Shown here in pieces: positions 35,624 through 43,843 of a stretch of 64,000 nt of DNA. The notes beneath the pieces are model-generated. The model was not told the DNA's origin. It did not search any database and worked only from the letters and a program-made list of their open reading frames with translations. The translations under genes were made by a program, and so were the position numbers. Within the stretch, counting starts at the first letter, position 1; every line of letters begins with the position of its first letter. The stretch is from Paenibacillus sp. JZ16. Lineage in GTDB: Bacteria > Bacillota > Bacilli > Paenibacillales > Paenibacillaceae. The stretch lies in contig NZ_CP017659.1 in NCBI RefSeq assembly GCF_015326965.1, positions 4,840,001 to 4,904,000 on the forward strand. Reading direction: 5' to 3'.

Positions 35624-36511
35624 ATGATTCAATCCAAAACGCTGGGCTCAAGGCTGTCCCGCCTGATGATTATGCTCGCGCTCGTTCTAATTACATTTGT
35701 GTCGCTGGCTCCCATCGTCAATACGATTATGGTGTCCGTCAGCAGCAGCACGGCTGTGAATGCCGGCCGGGTCTACTTTTTTCCGGTGGAGCTGAACTTC
35801 TCATCCTACGGACAGATACTGAATGACACGAAGTTTTGGAAAGCGTTCCTCATATCCGTGGAACGGGTGCTGCTTGGGGGAGCGATCAACATGATCTTAA
35901 CCATCCTTATGGCTTACCCATTGTCACGGAGCGTCACGCAGTTCCGATCGAGAAACAAATACATGTGGATTATCGTGTTTACGATGCTCTTCAGTGGAGG
36001 GATCGTCCCCTGGTATATGGTGATCAGCAAGCTGGGGTTGATCAACAGCATCTGGGCGTTGGTTCTTCCAGGTGCGGTTCCAGTCTTCAACGTGATTCTC
36101 CTTATGAACTTCTTCAAGGGAATTCCGAAGGAGCTGGAGGAGGCCGCATTCATTGACGGTGCCGGTCCGCTGAAAATCCTGCTCAAGATCTTCATCCCGA
36201 TCTCCATGCCCAGTCTGGCGACCATTACGCTATTTGTCATCGTCGGTCACTGGAACAATTTCTTTGACGGGATCATCCTGATCAATGACAGCGAGAAAAT
36301 ACCGCTTCAGACCTATCTGCAGCAGCTCAGCCTGACGCGCGACCAGATGCAGAATCTCTCGGTCGAACAGCTTCAGCAGTTCAATAAAATCTCCAACACG
36401 ACCCTAAATTCTGCCAAAATTCTGGTCTCCATGATTCCAATTCTGCTCATCTATCCATTTTTGCAGCGTTATTTAATCCACGGAATCGTCCTGGGGGCCG
36501 TGAAGGAATAG
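35624..36511 (+). CDS. sugar ABC transporter permease, LplC-like
   Basis: This 295-residue protein has about six helices and an EAA loop (EEAAFIDGAGPLKILLKIFIP). The ATG at 35624 follows AGGAGGG ten bases after the LplB stop. It ends with the family-typical HGIVLGAVKE and completes the importer. Confidence 0.92.
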   Translation: MIQSKTLGSRLSRLMIMLALVLITFVSLAPIVNTIMVSVSSSTAVNAGRVYFFPVELNFSSYGQILNDTKFWKAFLISVERVLLGGAINMILTILMAYPLSRSVTQFRSRNKYMWIIVFTMLFSGGIVPWYMVISKLGLINSIWALVLPGAVPVFNVILLMNFFKGIPKELEEAAFIDGAGPLKILLKIFIPISMPSLATITLFVIVGHWNNFFDGIILINDSEKIPLQTYLQQLSLTRDQMQNLSVEQLQQFNKISNTTLNSAKILVSMIPILLIYPFLQRYLIHGIVLGAVKE

Positions 36512-36541
36512 TTCAATACACGGAGTAGGTAGTCGACAGGG

Positions 36542-36596
36542 AACAGCGCTATTGCATGAATCTTTCGGAGCGAAAGATCATGCGGCGCTGTTTTGT
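36542..36596 (+). terminator. strong terminator after the sugar ABC genes
   Basis: AACAGCGC/GCGCTGTT forms the base of a long hairpin with inner stems GCATGA/TCATGC and TCTTTCG/CGAAAGA, followed by TTTTG. Confidence 0.85.
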
Positions 36597-36731
36597 CATG
36601 AATGGGACTGTTTAGGGAAGGATGATATTTTTCTAAACCGGTTATCCGCGCAACATGGACAAATTAAATATATCATGTTATATTGTTATATGAATTAGCA
36701 TGTTTTGGAGTACCGTTGGAGGGATATCAAT

Positions 36732-37895
36732 TTGAAAGACGCAGCTTCCGCAAAGCCGATGTATGAACAGATTTTTAACGAGATGAAGCGAAAGATCTCC
36801 ACACATATTTTCCGCATTGGCGATAAAGTCCCTTCGGAGAAGGAACTCGCGGACGAATACGGAGTTAGTCGAATCACAAGCAAGAAGGCATTAGATATGC
36901 TGGCGGCTGAAGGCGTGATTGTGCGTAAGCCGGGCAAGGGATCCTTCGTAGCTGACCCGGATGAGCCCGTGGCACAGAGGGAAACATTTTCCTCGGAGGG
37001 CGGAGTTGTCAGAGCAGCTAGCCAAGAGAAGATGATCGGTCTTGTCATTACAGACTTTTCGTCAAGCTACGGAACACGCCTTGTTTACAGCATGGAGCAG
37101 TATTCGAGAGAGAATGACTGTTTTCTGGTACTGCGCAGAACGTTTGGAGACCAGGATAATGAGGAATTATCCATTCAGAAGCTGCGCAATCTCGGCGTGA
37201 ACGGTCTCATCGTTTTTCCCGCTCAGGGGGAATATTTCAATGCCGAAATATTAAAGCTGGTCATTGCCCGTTTTCCGCTTGTCCTGATTGATCGCAAGCT
37301 GAAGGGAGTCGCAGCCGCTTCCATCAGTACAGATAATCTGGGAGCAGCCGTTCAGGTAGTGGAGCATTTATTTGATTTGGGACATCGTTATATATCCCTG
37401 CTGTCTCCTCCACCTAGGGACACGACAGCGGTGGAAGAGCGGATTGAAGGGTTCGTGCAGGCTCATGCCGCTCGGGGCATCGCGTTTGATAAGGAGATCT
37501 GGATTAGTGACGTGACGGCTACTTTGCCTAATGCCTTCTACGAGAGCAATATTGAACGGGAAATCCAGCGGATCGTTCAGCACTTGCAGGATCACCCGGC
37601 AATTACTGCCTTTTTTGCGATCGAATATAACATTGCTTTGCTGGCCAAGGTCGCGGCAGAGCGCCTCGGTTTGCGGGTACCGGAGGATTTATCCATCGTA
37701 TGCTTTGACAGTCCGCAGCTGAATATCGGTGAGGGCTATTTGTTTACCCATATGCGGCAGAACGAGGAAGAAATGGGGAGGCTGGCGATTGAGACGGTAC
37801 TCGGCATCATGAATCACGATGATGTAGCAGTTGAGAAGCGATTGCCTGCGGAATTGGTGGTTGGAGCATCTACCGGTCCTGTAAAGAGTCGGTGA
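36732..37895 (+). CDS. GntR-type regulator with LacI-like sugar-binding domain
   Basis: This 387-residue protein has a GntR winged helix (1 to about 70; VPSEKELADEYGVSRITSKKALDML) fused to a periplasmic-binding-type sensor (about 95-380; LIDRKL, HLFDLGHRYISLL, FFAIEYNIALL). The architecture is that of AraR. The TTG at 36732 has GGAGGG 8 bases upstream. It lies just after the LplBC-type genes and may repress them or a distant sugar operon; the arabinose link of AraR should not be assumed. Confidence 0.88.
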   Translation: MKDAASAKPMYEQIFNEMKRKISTHIFRIGDKVPSEKELADEYGVSRITSKKALDMLAAEGVIVRKPGKGSFVADPDEPVAQRETFSSEGGVVRAASQEKMIGLVITDFSSSYGTRLVYSMEQYSRENDCFLVLRRTFGDQDNEELSIQKLRNLGVNGLIVFPAQGEYFNAEILKLVIARFPLVLIDRKLKGVAAASISTDNLGAAVQVVEHLFDLGHRYISLLSPPPRDTTAVEERIEGFVQAHAARGIAFDKEIWISDVTATLPNAFYESNIEREIQRIVQHLQDHPAITAFFAIEYNIALLAKVAAERLGLRVPEDLSIVCFDSPQLNIGEGYLFTHMRQNEEEMGRLAIETVLGIMNHDDVAVEKRLPAELVVGASTGPVKSR

Positions 37896-37937
37896 AGGCG
37901 ATATATTTGTATTATTGTCCGCTATAGATGTACAAGA

Positions 37938-37988
37938 ACAAACCATGCGCGCGCGTAAATGCTAGCGCATGGTTTGTTGTTTTTCTTT
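37938..37988 (+). terminator. terminator after the GntR/LacI gene
   Basis: ACAAACCATGCGC and GCGCATGGTTTGT form a perfect 13-bp stem with a 14-base loop, then TGTTGTTTTTC. Confidence 0.85.
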
Positions 37989-38100
37989 TGAATGGATAAC
38001 TGCTTCGATATTCAAGTAGAGATCGCAGTTAATATGATATAACATTTCGTTGTTTTATATATTTACTCAAAGTGGTGTTTCTTTGCCATTCGCTTCACAT

Positions 38101-39348
38101 TTATTTTTCTACTTCAATATCGCTCAAATGAATAGCTCTTGTATGCTTTGTAGGATTCCAATTCACGTTCTTCATCGTAATGAGTGACCAAAGGAACAGC
38201 GGGACGTAAGTTAGATTGAAGAAGTACAGGTATGCATAGCTCCGAAAGAGGCTTACTTTATTTTTCGAGTCAAGAAACTGTGCGTATCCTACATAAATGA
38301 ATTGGAATAACAAGCACATCACCCAAACTTGCCAAGGAATCAAATGATGAGCATCTAATAAGTCGGTAGCCATAGACATGAGAACAAGGAGACCAGTGGT
38401 TGCACTCAAAACAATTTTGCCAGGATTAATAAGGTACATAAAACCATCAAAAGCTTTGAAGTCCAGCTTGCTAATGAATCTCCAAATTAATTTGTGAGCG
38501 TATTTGAAGCAGACATCCCAATGCCCTCTTGCCCATCGGAGACGTTGAATGCAGGAAGATTTGAAGCTTTCCGGCTTTTCATCGTACACGCGCGCAAAGT
38601 GACACCATTTAGCTGGTACCCCTTCAAGCAAACACTGCATAGTAAACTCAAGGTCTTCCGTTAAGGATCGAGCGGTCCAACCGATCGTTTTGAATAGAGT
38701 CGTGTCTACGCAGAACCCGGTTCCACCGATCGCGTTTCCTAACCCCAATCTGGACTTGGCAAGCTGCCAAGAGCGGTTCATGAAAATGTAGCTTACGGAG
38801 TAACCTATGGTCACCCAGTTGTCATCTGGATTCTTGGAATCCAGGTAACATTGTATTAATTGATCCCCGTTCAACAAGTGGTTATTCATTTCCCTTAAAT
38901 AGTTCAACGAGACGAGGTTGTCGGCATCGAAGAAGGCGATACCGTCAAAATCATCGATTAACCTGTCGCCATACTGCTCAATTGCGTATTTGATTCCATA
39001 TGGTTTCCCCTTTTGCTCTCCTGGCAGGTATGTATGTTCAATAACGGTAGCACCAAGTTTTCCAGCGATTTCACTTGTTTTATCCTTACATCCATCAGCA
39101 ATAACGCACACTTCATAGAGCTCTTTCGGGTAGTCCATGTTATGAAGATTCTCTACAAGGTGTCCGATAACCGCTTCCTCGTTGTGTGCAGGAATCATCA
39201 GAAGAAATCTTTTCAAAGGCTTATGTTCTTTCAGTTTCTTGGGTTTTCCAAAGCCAAAGAGACTGATCAGCATCCAATATGCCCAGAAGAACAGTAGGAG
39301 GTATTGAATAAAGGTCAATCCAACACCAAATGCATACTCAAAATTCAT
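38101..39348 (-). CDS. membrane GT2 glycosyltransferase (processive polysaccharide synthase type)
   Basis: This 415-residue protein has N-terminal helices, then a GT2 domain with PAHNEE, FFDADN (DxD metal site), TEDLEF (catalytic base) and QRLRWARGHW (QxxRW). Three to four C-terminal helices follow. This layout is shared by cellulose-, hyaluronan-, PNAG- and chitin-type synthases. The ATG at 39348 has GGGTGGGG upstream. Codon use is more AT-rich than in the neighbours, which may reflect horizontal gain. A 20-base sequence upstream is shared with the GT2 operon at 42-44.7 kb. Confidence 0.88.
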   Translation of the reverse strand: MNFEYAFGVGLTFIQYLLLFFWAYWMLISLFGFGKPKKLKEHKPLKRFLLMIPAHNEEAVIGHLVENLHNMDYPKELYEVCVIADGCKDKTSEIAGKLGATVIEHTYLPGEQKGKPYGIKYAIEQYGDRLIDDFDGIAFFDADNLVSLNYLREMNNHLLNGDQLIQCYLDSKNPDDNWVTIGYSVSYIFMNRSWQLAKSRLGLGNAIGGTGFCVDTTLFKTIGWTARSLTEDLEFTMQCLLEGVPAKWCHFARVYDEKPESFKSSCIQRLRWARGHWDVCFKYAHKLIWRFISKLDFKAFDGFMYLINPGKIVLSATTGLLVLMSMATDLLDAHHLIPWQVWVMCLLFQFIYVGYAQFLDSKNKVSLFRSYAYLYFFNLTYVPLFLWSLITMKNVNWNPTKHTRAIHLSDIEVEK

Positions 39349-39390
39349 TACTAGCCCCACCCTTTTTACAATTTCCTTGCTGGATTGATA

Positions 39391-39410
39391 TCGATAGAAT
39401 AATCGAATGT
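39391..39410 (-). promoter_or_regulatory. upstream motif shared by the two GT2 loci (copy 1)
   Basis: Read toward the gene it is ACATTCGATTATTCTATCGA, 43 bases before the GT2 start. Copy 2 (44802-44821) differs at two of 20 positions. The core TCGAT-N6-ATCGA is an inverted repeat. It could be an operator or a promoter for a special sigma factor. Confidence 0.5.
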
Positions 39411-39445
39411 AGTACAGAAGATGAATATGAATGGGCAAGGATATA

Positions 39446-39490
39446 GAAAAAGGCAACCCCATTCGCCCCCAGTGGCGATGAGATTGCCTT
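39446..39490 (-). terminator. terminator of the NSS transporter gene
   Basis: On the minus strand AAGGCAA pairs with TTGCCTT, with an additional inner CATCGCC/GGGCGAATG stem, followed by TTTTTC. Confidence 0.75.
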
Positions 39491-39499
39491 GGCTGCCAA

Positions 39500-40855
39500 T
39501 TAATCGAACTTGATCACGCCCGTGGTATGGAGCAGCACCAGTAATACGAGAACCGGCGCGATGTAACGGAGCATGAACAGCCATACCCGGAACCAGCCGG
39601 CTTTAAGGCCGGCGGCATCTGCCGCTCTCTTCCAGAAGTACCCTGCAAAGATAGTGGTGATCAGCCCCCCGAGCGGAAGCAGAATGTTCGATGTGACGAA
39701 ATCCAGCCAGTCAAAGAAGTTTTTGCCGCCGATATCAGTAAGCCCGGGTACGATGCCGAATGACAACGCGGAGGGTAGACCGACCAGCATAACCAGCGCG
39801 CAGATGACCAATACAGCTTTGGTACGTCCCCAATTCCAGCGGTCCATGACATAAGAGGTTGGGACCTCCATCAATGAGACGGAAGAGGTTAAGGCGGCGA
39901 TGGCTAGAAGTATGAAGAACAATCCCCCGAAAAAAGAACCCAGCGGCATGGCCGAGAAGGCAGCCGGCAAGGCAATGAAGACAAGAGAAGGGCCGGCATT
40001 GGGCTCGATCCCGAAGGAAGCGGTTGTCGGGAATATAATAAGCCCGGCAATAAACGCATAAATCAGGTCGCCCGCGCCGATGGCGAGGGTTGCCGGACCT
40101 AGCGATTGCCGCTTATCCACATAAGCGCCGTAGGTCAACAGAATCCCCATCCCCAGCGAGAGGGAGAAGAAGGCATGTCCCAACGCGACCAGCGCCGCTT
40201 CCGGGCTCAGCTTCGAGAAATCAGGATTTAAGAAGAAGGATATGCCTTCGCCGGCTCCAGGCAAGGTTACCGCGCGGATCATTAATACGATCAACAGAAT
40301 GATCAGGCCCGGGATCAGAACCTTGTTGAATTTTTCGATTCCTCCGGAGATGCCTTTAGCTACCACCCATCCTGAGATCGCAATAGCGACGATTTGCCAT
40401 ATAATCGGCATGTAACCTTCCGTAAACGCAGTAAATTGGCCACCGAAATCGGTGTTGTTGTACAGATTGCCGCTAAATGACATGACCGCATAATGAAGCG
40501 TCCAGCCTGCCACAATGACATAGAAGGTCAGAATGAGAAATGGTGCAATAACCTGGAGCAATCCCAGGTGCCCGAAGGCTTTCGGTCCGCCCGCTTTGAC
40601 AAAGGAAGTTGCGGCACTCCCGCGGCCAGCTCGTCCAATGGCGAGTTCTGCCAGCAGGACAGGCAAACCGATCACGATGAGGCAGACGATAAAGAGCAGG
40701 AAGAATGCTGCACCGCCATGTTCTCCCGTAATGTAAGGGAACTTCCACATGTTTCCGAGGCCGACAGAGCTCCCGATCGCGGCCAGAATAAATCCAGCAG
40801 AGGAAAACCGATCATTTTTTCCTGTTGAAGCTGGGTTGTTGAGCTGAGATTTCAT
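39500..40855 (-). CDS. sodium-dependent transporter of the NSS/SNF family
   Basis: This 451-residue protein has about eleven to twelve helices. SSVGLGNMWKFPY in helix 1 is the Na+-binding signature of neurotransmitter:sodium symporters (MhsT/LeuT class). Prokaryotic members import amino acids such as Trp, Tyr or branched-chain residues; this substrate is unknown. The start has GGGGGAA upstream. It is a monocistronic unit with its own terminator. Confidence 0.93.
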   Translation of the reverse strand: MKSQLNNPASTGKNDRFSSAGFILAAIGSSVGLGNMWKFPYITGEHGGAAFFLLFIVCLIVIGLPVLLAELAIGRAGRGSAATSFVKAGGPKAFGHLGLLQVIAPFLILTFYVIVAGWTLHYAVMSFSGNLYNNTDFGGQFTAFTEGYMPIIWQIVAIAISGWVVAKGISGGIEKFNKVLIPGLIILLIVLMIRAVTLPGAGEGISFFLNPDFSKLSPEAALVALGHAFFSLSLGMGILLTYGAYVDKRQSLGPATLAIGAGDLIYAFIAGLIIFPTTASFGIEPNAGPSLVFIALPAAFSAMPLGSFFGGLFFILLAIAALTSSVSLMEVPTSYVMDRWNWGRTKAVLVICALVMLVGLPSALSFGIVPGLTDIGGKNFFDWLDFVTSNILLPLGGLITTIFAGYFWKRAADAAGLKAGWFRVWLFMLRYIAPVLVLLVLLHTTGVIKFD

Positions 40856-41019
40856 AGATGTTCCCCCAGTTGATTAAAGTTAAGTTCCTCTATTATATTT
40901 CATGTTCTGTCAGAAAGGGATAAGTAATTTTTCCTAAGGAATCAGAACCCGTATTTTTATTATGCTGCGAACGCAAAGTTTTCAATACTAACATTAACCA
41001 CGATTTGTAAATAAATAAA

Positions 41020-41040
41020 CCTTAAACACCAAGTTTAAGG
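41020..41040. repeat. 8-bp inverted repeat in the NSS/UPF0291 intergenic region
   Basis: CCTTAAAC and GTTTAAGG flank five bases. No T-run follows. It could be an operator. The rest of 40856-41107 shows only AT-rich sequence that must include the NSS promoter. Confidence 0.35.
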
Positions 41041-41107
41041 AAGTGAAGAGACTTTGGGTAGGGAAAAAATCACAAATGCGCCTGTTGATCATGAAAGCTG
41101 GCAGGGG

Positions 41108-41136
41108 TTGACAAATATCTTTGTTTATTATATCTT
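41108..41136 (+). promoter_or_regulatory. promoter of the UPF0291 gene
   Basis: TTGACA, a 17-base spacer and TATCTT place the start near 41143, about 45 bases before the ATG. Confidence 0.6.
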
Positions 41137-41185
41137 TATATTAAGATAATTGATAAATCAAAATCATATGGAAAAGAGGGATATC

Positions 41186-41413
41186 ATGATTCAAAGCTTA
41201 ACCCGGATTAATGAATTGGCTAAAAAACAGCGGGAGGGCACACTCACTGCTGCGGAAAAAGCCGAACAGCAAGTTTTGCGCACGGACTATCTGCATGAAA
41301 TTCGCGGACAGGTGCTAAGCACCTTCTCGGGATTAAGCATCGTGGATCCCGCCGGAAATGACGTGACACCTGAGAAACTTCGTAATGAGCAGAAGAAGCT
41401 GAGAGAAAACTAA
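41186..41413 (+). CDS. UPF0291 (DUF896, YnzC-like) small protein
   Basis: This 75-residue helical protein has the family pattern RINELAKKQREGTLTAAEKAEQQ and DPAGNDVTPEKLRNEQ. The ATG at 41186 follows AAGAGGG. B. subtilis YnzC is an SOS-operon member, and the family fold is a two-helix hairpin of unknown function. No LexA box was recognised upstream here. Confidence 0.9.
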   Translation: MIQSLTRINELAKKQREGTLTAAEKAEQQVLRTDYLHEIRGQVLSTFSGLSIVDPAGNDVTPEKLRNEQKKLREN

Positions 41414-41531
41414 GTAAGACATCGAAGTTTTGAAGAATGTAGACACAGAGATTGATTTTAGGATTAACTATGGGGTGCGCACTCCAGCATGCCACGAGAA
41501 TTTCACGTATCAAATATAACTAACCAATTGT

Positions 41532-41567
41532 CTCCCGTGAGTTCACTGAACTTGCGGGAGTTTTTTA
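41532..41567 (+). terminator. terminator after the UPF0291 gene
   Basis: CTCCCGTGAGTTC pairs with GAACTTGCGGGAG (two wobbles) over a 3-base loop and six T follow. Confidence 0.8.
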
Positions 41568-41687
41568 TTACTTCGTTATAATACATACATCATTTGTAAC
41601 CTTTTGGAAGTCCTGACTATCTAATTATTGAATCCAACAATCATAAAATGCGTTAAGATGATGCCTTGAAGGGAGGTAGGTTATTCC

Positions 41688-42253
41688 TTGGAAGTGCAGC
41701 ATGAGCAAGAATTAGAGGTCAAACTCGCCAAGAAGGGAAACCATGAAGCGTTTATCAAGCTTATAAAGCCATTAGAACTGCAAATGTACAACATAGCGAA
41801 AGCCATACTCCGACACGACGAGGATTGTGCAGATGCCATGCAGGAAGCCATATTAAAAGCATACAAGTCACTCCCGAGTCTAAGACAAGCGCCCCTATTT
41901 AAAACTTGGTTGCTTCGCATCCTGATCAATGAATGCAACATGATCCTGCGTAAAAAAAGCCATGTGATCCCTTTGCTCAACCTGGATCAAGCCGAACATA
42001 TTACACCAAGCCTTGATGTCAATATCGATTTGCGAGAGGCGGTTTACCGGTTGGAGGAAGTATCCCGTACCATCATTATCCTGCACTATTTTCGTGACCT
42101 GCCAGCGGCTCCGGCAGCACTCTTAAATACACGTACATGTATGAGCCGTTCCCAACTAAACCGAAATCCATCACGATTAGACCCTTTGTGTATAGTGCAG
42201 AGCATAAAATATATATACCGGAACTTGAATTCCATTTGCCTGTAGAAAAATAA
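41688..42253 (+). pseudogene. ECF-type sigma factor fused by deletion to an anti-sigma tail
   Basis: The frame starts at TTG behind GGGAGG and reads a normal sigma-70 region 2 (FIKLIKPLELQMYNIAKAILRHDEDCADAMQEAILKAY in pieces) up to IILHYFRDLP at about 42100, where region 4 should begin. The sequence then no longer resembles a sigma factor. In the +2 frame the next 145 bases read as a plausible protein end (LKYTYMYEPFPTKPKSITI, then IPELEFHLPVEK, stop at 42253), like the C-terminus of a DUF4179-type anti-sigma protein. An internal deletion of about 1.5 kb or more, joining sigF-like 5' and anti-sigma 3' ends, explains both. The product lacks region 4 and should not recognise -35 boxes. Confidence 0.65.
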
Positions 42254-42275
42254 GCACGTCATAGGCAAACGTGCA

Positions 42276-42335
42276 TGAAAAAAGAGCGAGTTGAGGACGT
42301 TGGCAGCATGGCCATCCAGTCCTATCTCGCTCTTT
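42276..42335 (-). terminator. terminator of the GT2/c-di-GMP receptor operon
   Basis: AAAGAGCGAG and CTCGCTCTTT form a perfect 10-bp stem with a long 35-base loop; on the minus strand a six-T run follows. Confidence 0.75.
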
Positions 42336-42367
42336 CTCCATTATCATAAATTAAATGCACAACTCTC

Positions 42368-43663
42368 CTATCCAAACCGCTCCGTCTTGTACCACTTGGA
42401 CTCCCTGCCCGTGATCTTATCAACAATCATGGAGTAGAAGGCTTTGACAGATATGATGAGGAACAGCTGGGCGTAGGTGAAGTACGACACGCAGGATAGA
42501 ATGAAATTGCGTGTGTTGCTCTGGCCGATGTCCGTTGCGAGCGCCAGGTTAATCTGCAGGACGTAGATGTAATACATTAAGGCCCAGGCAATAATGAGAT
42601 ACATATAGACATCGCCCTCGAACCTGAAGGGAGAGACGACGGCCGGATTAAACAGCGCGATGATCTGATATACAATATTGGTCACAAATATAATATCCGA
42701 GATGATGATGGCAATCATAAACCAGAAGTAACTGGCCGCGTAATACAGCACATGCAGCTTAATCCGCCAGCTTGTCCGATCGAACAGATGATGAATGTTA
42801 TCCGTGACGACGCTGTAGTTGCCTTTGGCCCAGCGTTCGCGCTGCTTCATGTACACCTTCAGGTCCTCGGGCTCTTGCTGATAAGCTTCAGCTTGGGGTG
42901 CCAGTGCAATCAGCTGGCCTCTTGTCAGGATCTCGAACGAAATTGCGGTATCTTCGGTGATCGCATGCTCATCCCATCCGCCGATGTCCTGAATGAGCGC
43001 GGTTTTCACGATAAAGTTCGTGCCGGGGATGGTACCCAGCTTAAACAGCTGCCATAACCCGGTATGATGCACGCGCTGAATGGTCACCAACTCCAGATTG
43101 ATACAGCGGGACAGAAAATTCTGTCCGCGGTTCCGGGCCTTGTTGCGGCCGAAGACGGCCCCATAGCGTTCGGGCTGCTCCATCGCTTTCTGCGTCAGGA
43201 ATAGCAGCGCATTTTTCTCGGGTGCGGCATCCGCGTCGTAGACACAGATCCATTCGCCTGTTGCCAGTTTGAGCGCATCATTCAGGGCGCCCGATTTGCC
43301 GCCGGTTCCGGTTCTCTCCAGAATAAGAAAGTCGCGGTCTCGGTAGCGTTCATTGGCTTGCAGCGCTCTTAAGCGCTCGGCCGTATGATCCTTGCAATTG
43401 TCGGCGATGACAATCACCTGCATTTTGTGATGCGGGTAATTCATCTGCAGAATGTGTTCTACCGTTGCCTGGATGACCAATTCCTCGTTATGCGCGGGCA
43501 CCATGACCGTCACGGTGGGGAAATCCTCCAGATTGCCCGGATTCACCAGCTTCTGCCGGTTTTGTTTATGAATGAACACGATGGCCCCGGCCATAATAAT
43601 GATCGATTCCAGCACGGCAATCCATATACTGATAATGGAGACGACCAGGAAAAAGTCAGTCAC
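42368..43663 (-). CDS. membrane GT2 polysaccharide synthase (PgaC/YdaM-like)
   Basis: This 431-residue protein has an N-terminal helix (5-30), a GT2 domain with PAHNEE, YDADA (DxD), TEDTA (base) and QRERWAKGN (QxxRW), and four C-terminal helices. It starts at GTG behind GGGGGAA and overlaps the stop of a small membrane-protein gene. The first gene of the operon encodes a degenerate GGDEF protein. This mirrors the B. subtilis yda EPS locus, where YdaM (GT2) is controlled by the c-di-GMP receptor YdaK. The polymer is unknown. Confidence 0.9.
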   Translation of the reverse strand: MTDFFLVVSIISIWIAVLESIIIMAGAIVFIHKQNRQKLVNPGNLEDFPTVTVMVPAHNEELVIQATVEHILQMNYPHHKMQVIVIADNCKDHTAERLRALQANERYRDRDFLILERTGTGGKSGALNDALKLATGEWICVYDADAAPEKNALLFLTQKAMEQPERYGAVFGRNKARNRGQNFLSRCINLELVTIQRVHHTGLWQLFKLGTIPGTNFIVKTALIQDIGGWDEHAITEDTAISFEILTRGQLIALAPQAEAYQQEPEDLKVYMKQRERWAKGNYSVVTDNIHHLFDRTSWRIKLHVLYYAASYFWFMIAIIISDIIFVTNIVYQIIALFNPAVVSPFRFEGDVYMYLIIAWALMYYIYVLQINLALATDIGQSNTRNFILSCVSYFTYAQLFLIISVKAFYSMIVDKITGRESKWYKTERFG

Positions 43664-43799
43664 TGAACTTCCCCCGATCGTATTTTCGTTTGACTTTTGA
43701 ACGGAAGCTTAAGGTGGCCATCGTCAGAATTACGATGGCTATGGAGAACATGATGCTGACCCCGATGCACAGAGGGATAAACCAGTTGGTATACGACAT
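43656..43799 (-). CDS. 47-residue single-span membrane protein coupled to the GT2 synthase
   Basis: Read directly from the sequence: MSYTNWFIPLCIGVSIMFSI, then AIVILTMATLSFRSKVKRKY, DRGKFSD, stop. One transmembrane helix (about 7-32) is followed by a basic cytoplasmic tail. The ribosome-binding site AAAAGGAGG stands 10 bases before the ATG, among the best in the window, and the stop codon overlaps the GTG of the GT2 gene. It sits where small accessory subunits (IcaD/PgaD-like) occur in other systems, but no similarity to those is evident. It is probably an accessory subunit of the synthase. Confidence 0.75.
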   Translation of the reverse strand: MSYTNWFIPLCIGVSIMFSIAIVILTMATLSFRSKVKRKYDRGKFSD

Positions 43800-43843
43800 C
43801 GGCTGCAAGCCTCCTTTTGATTGATGGTGGCAACTTAACTTGA

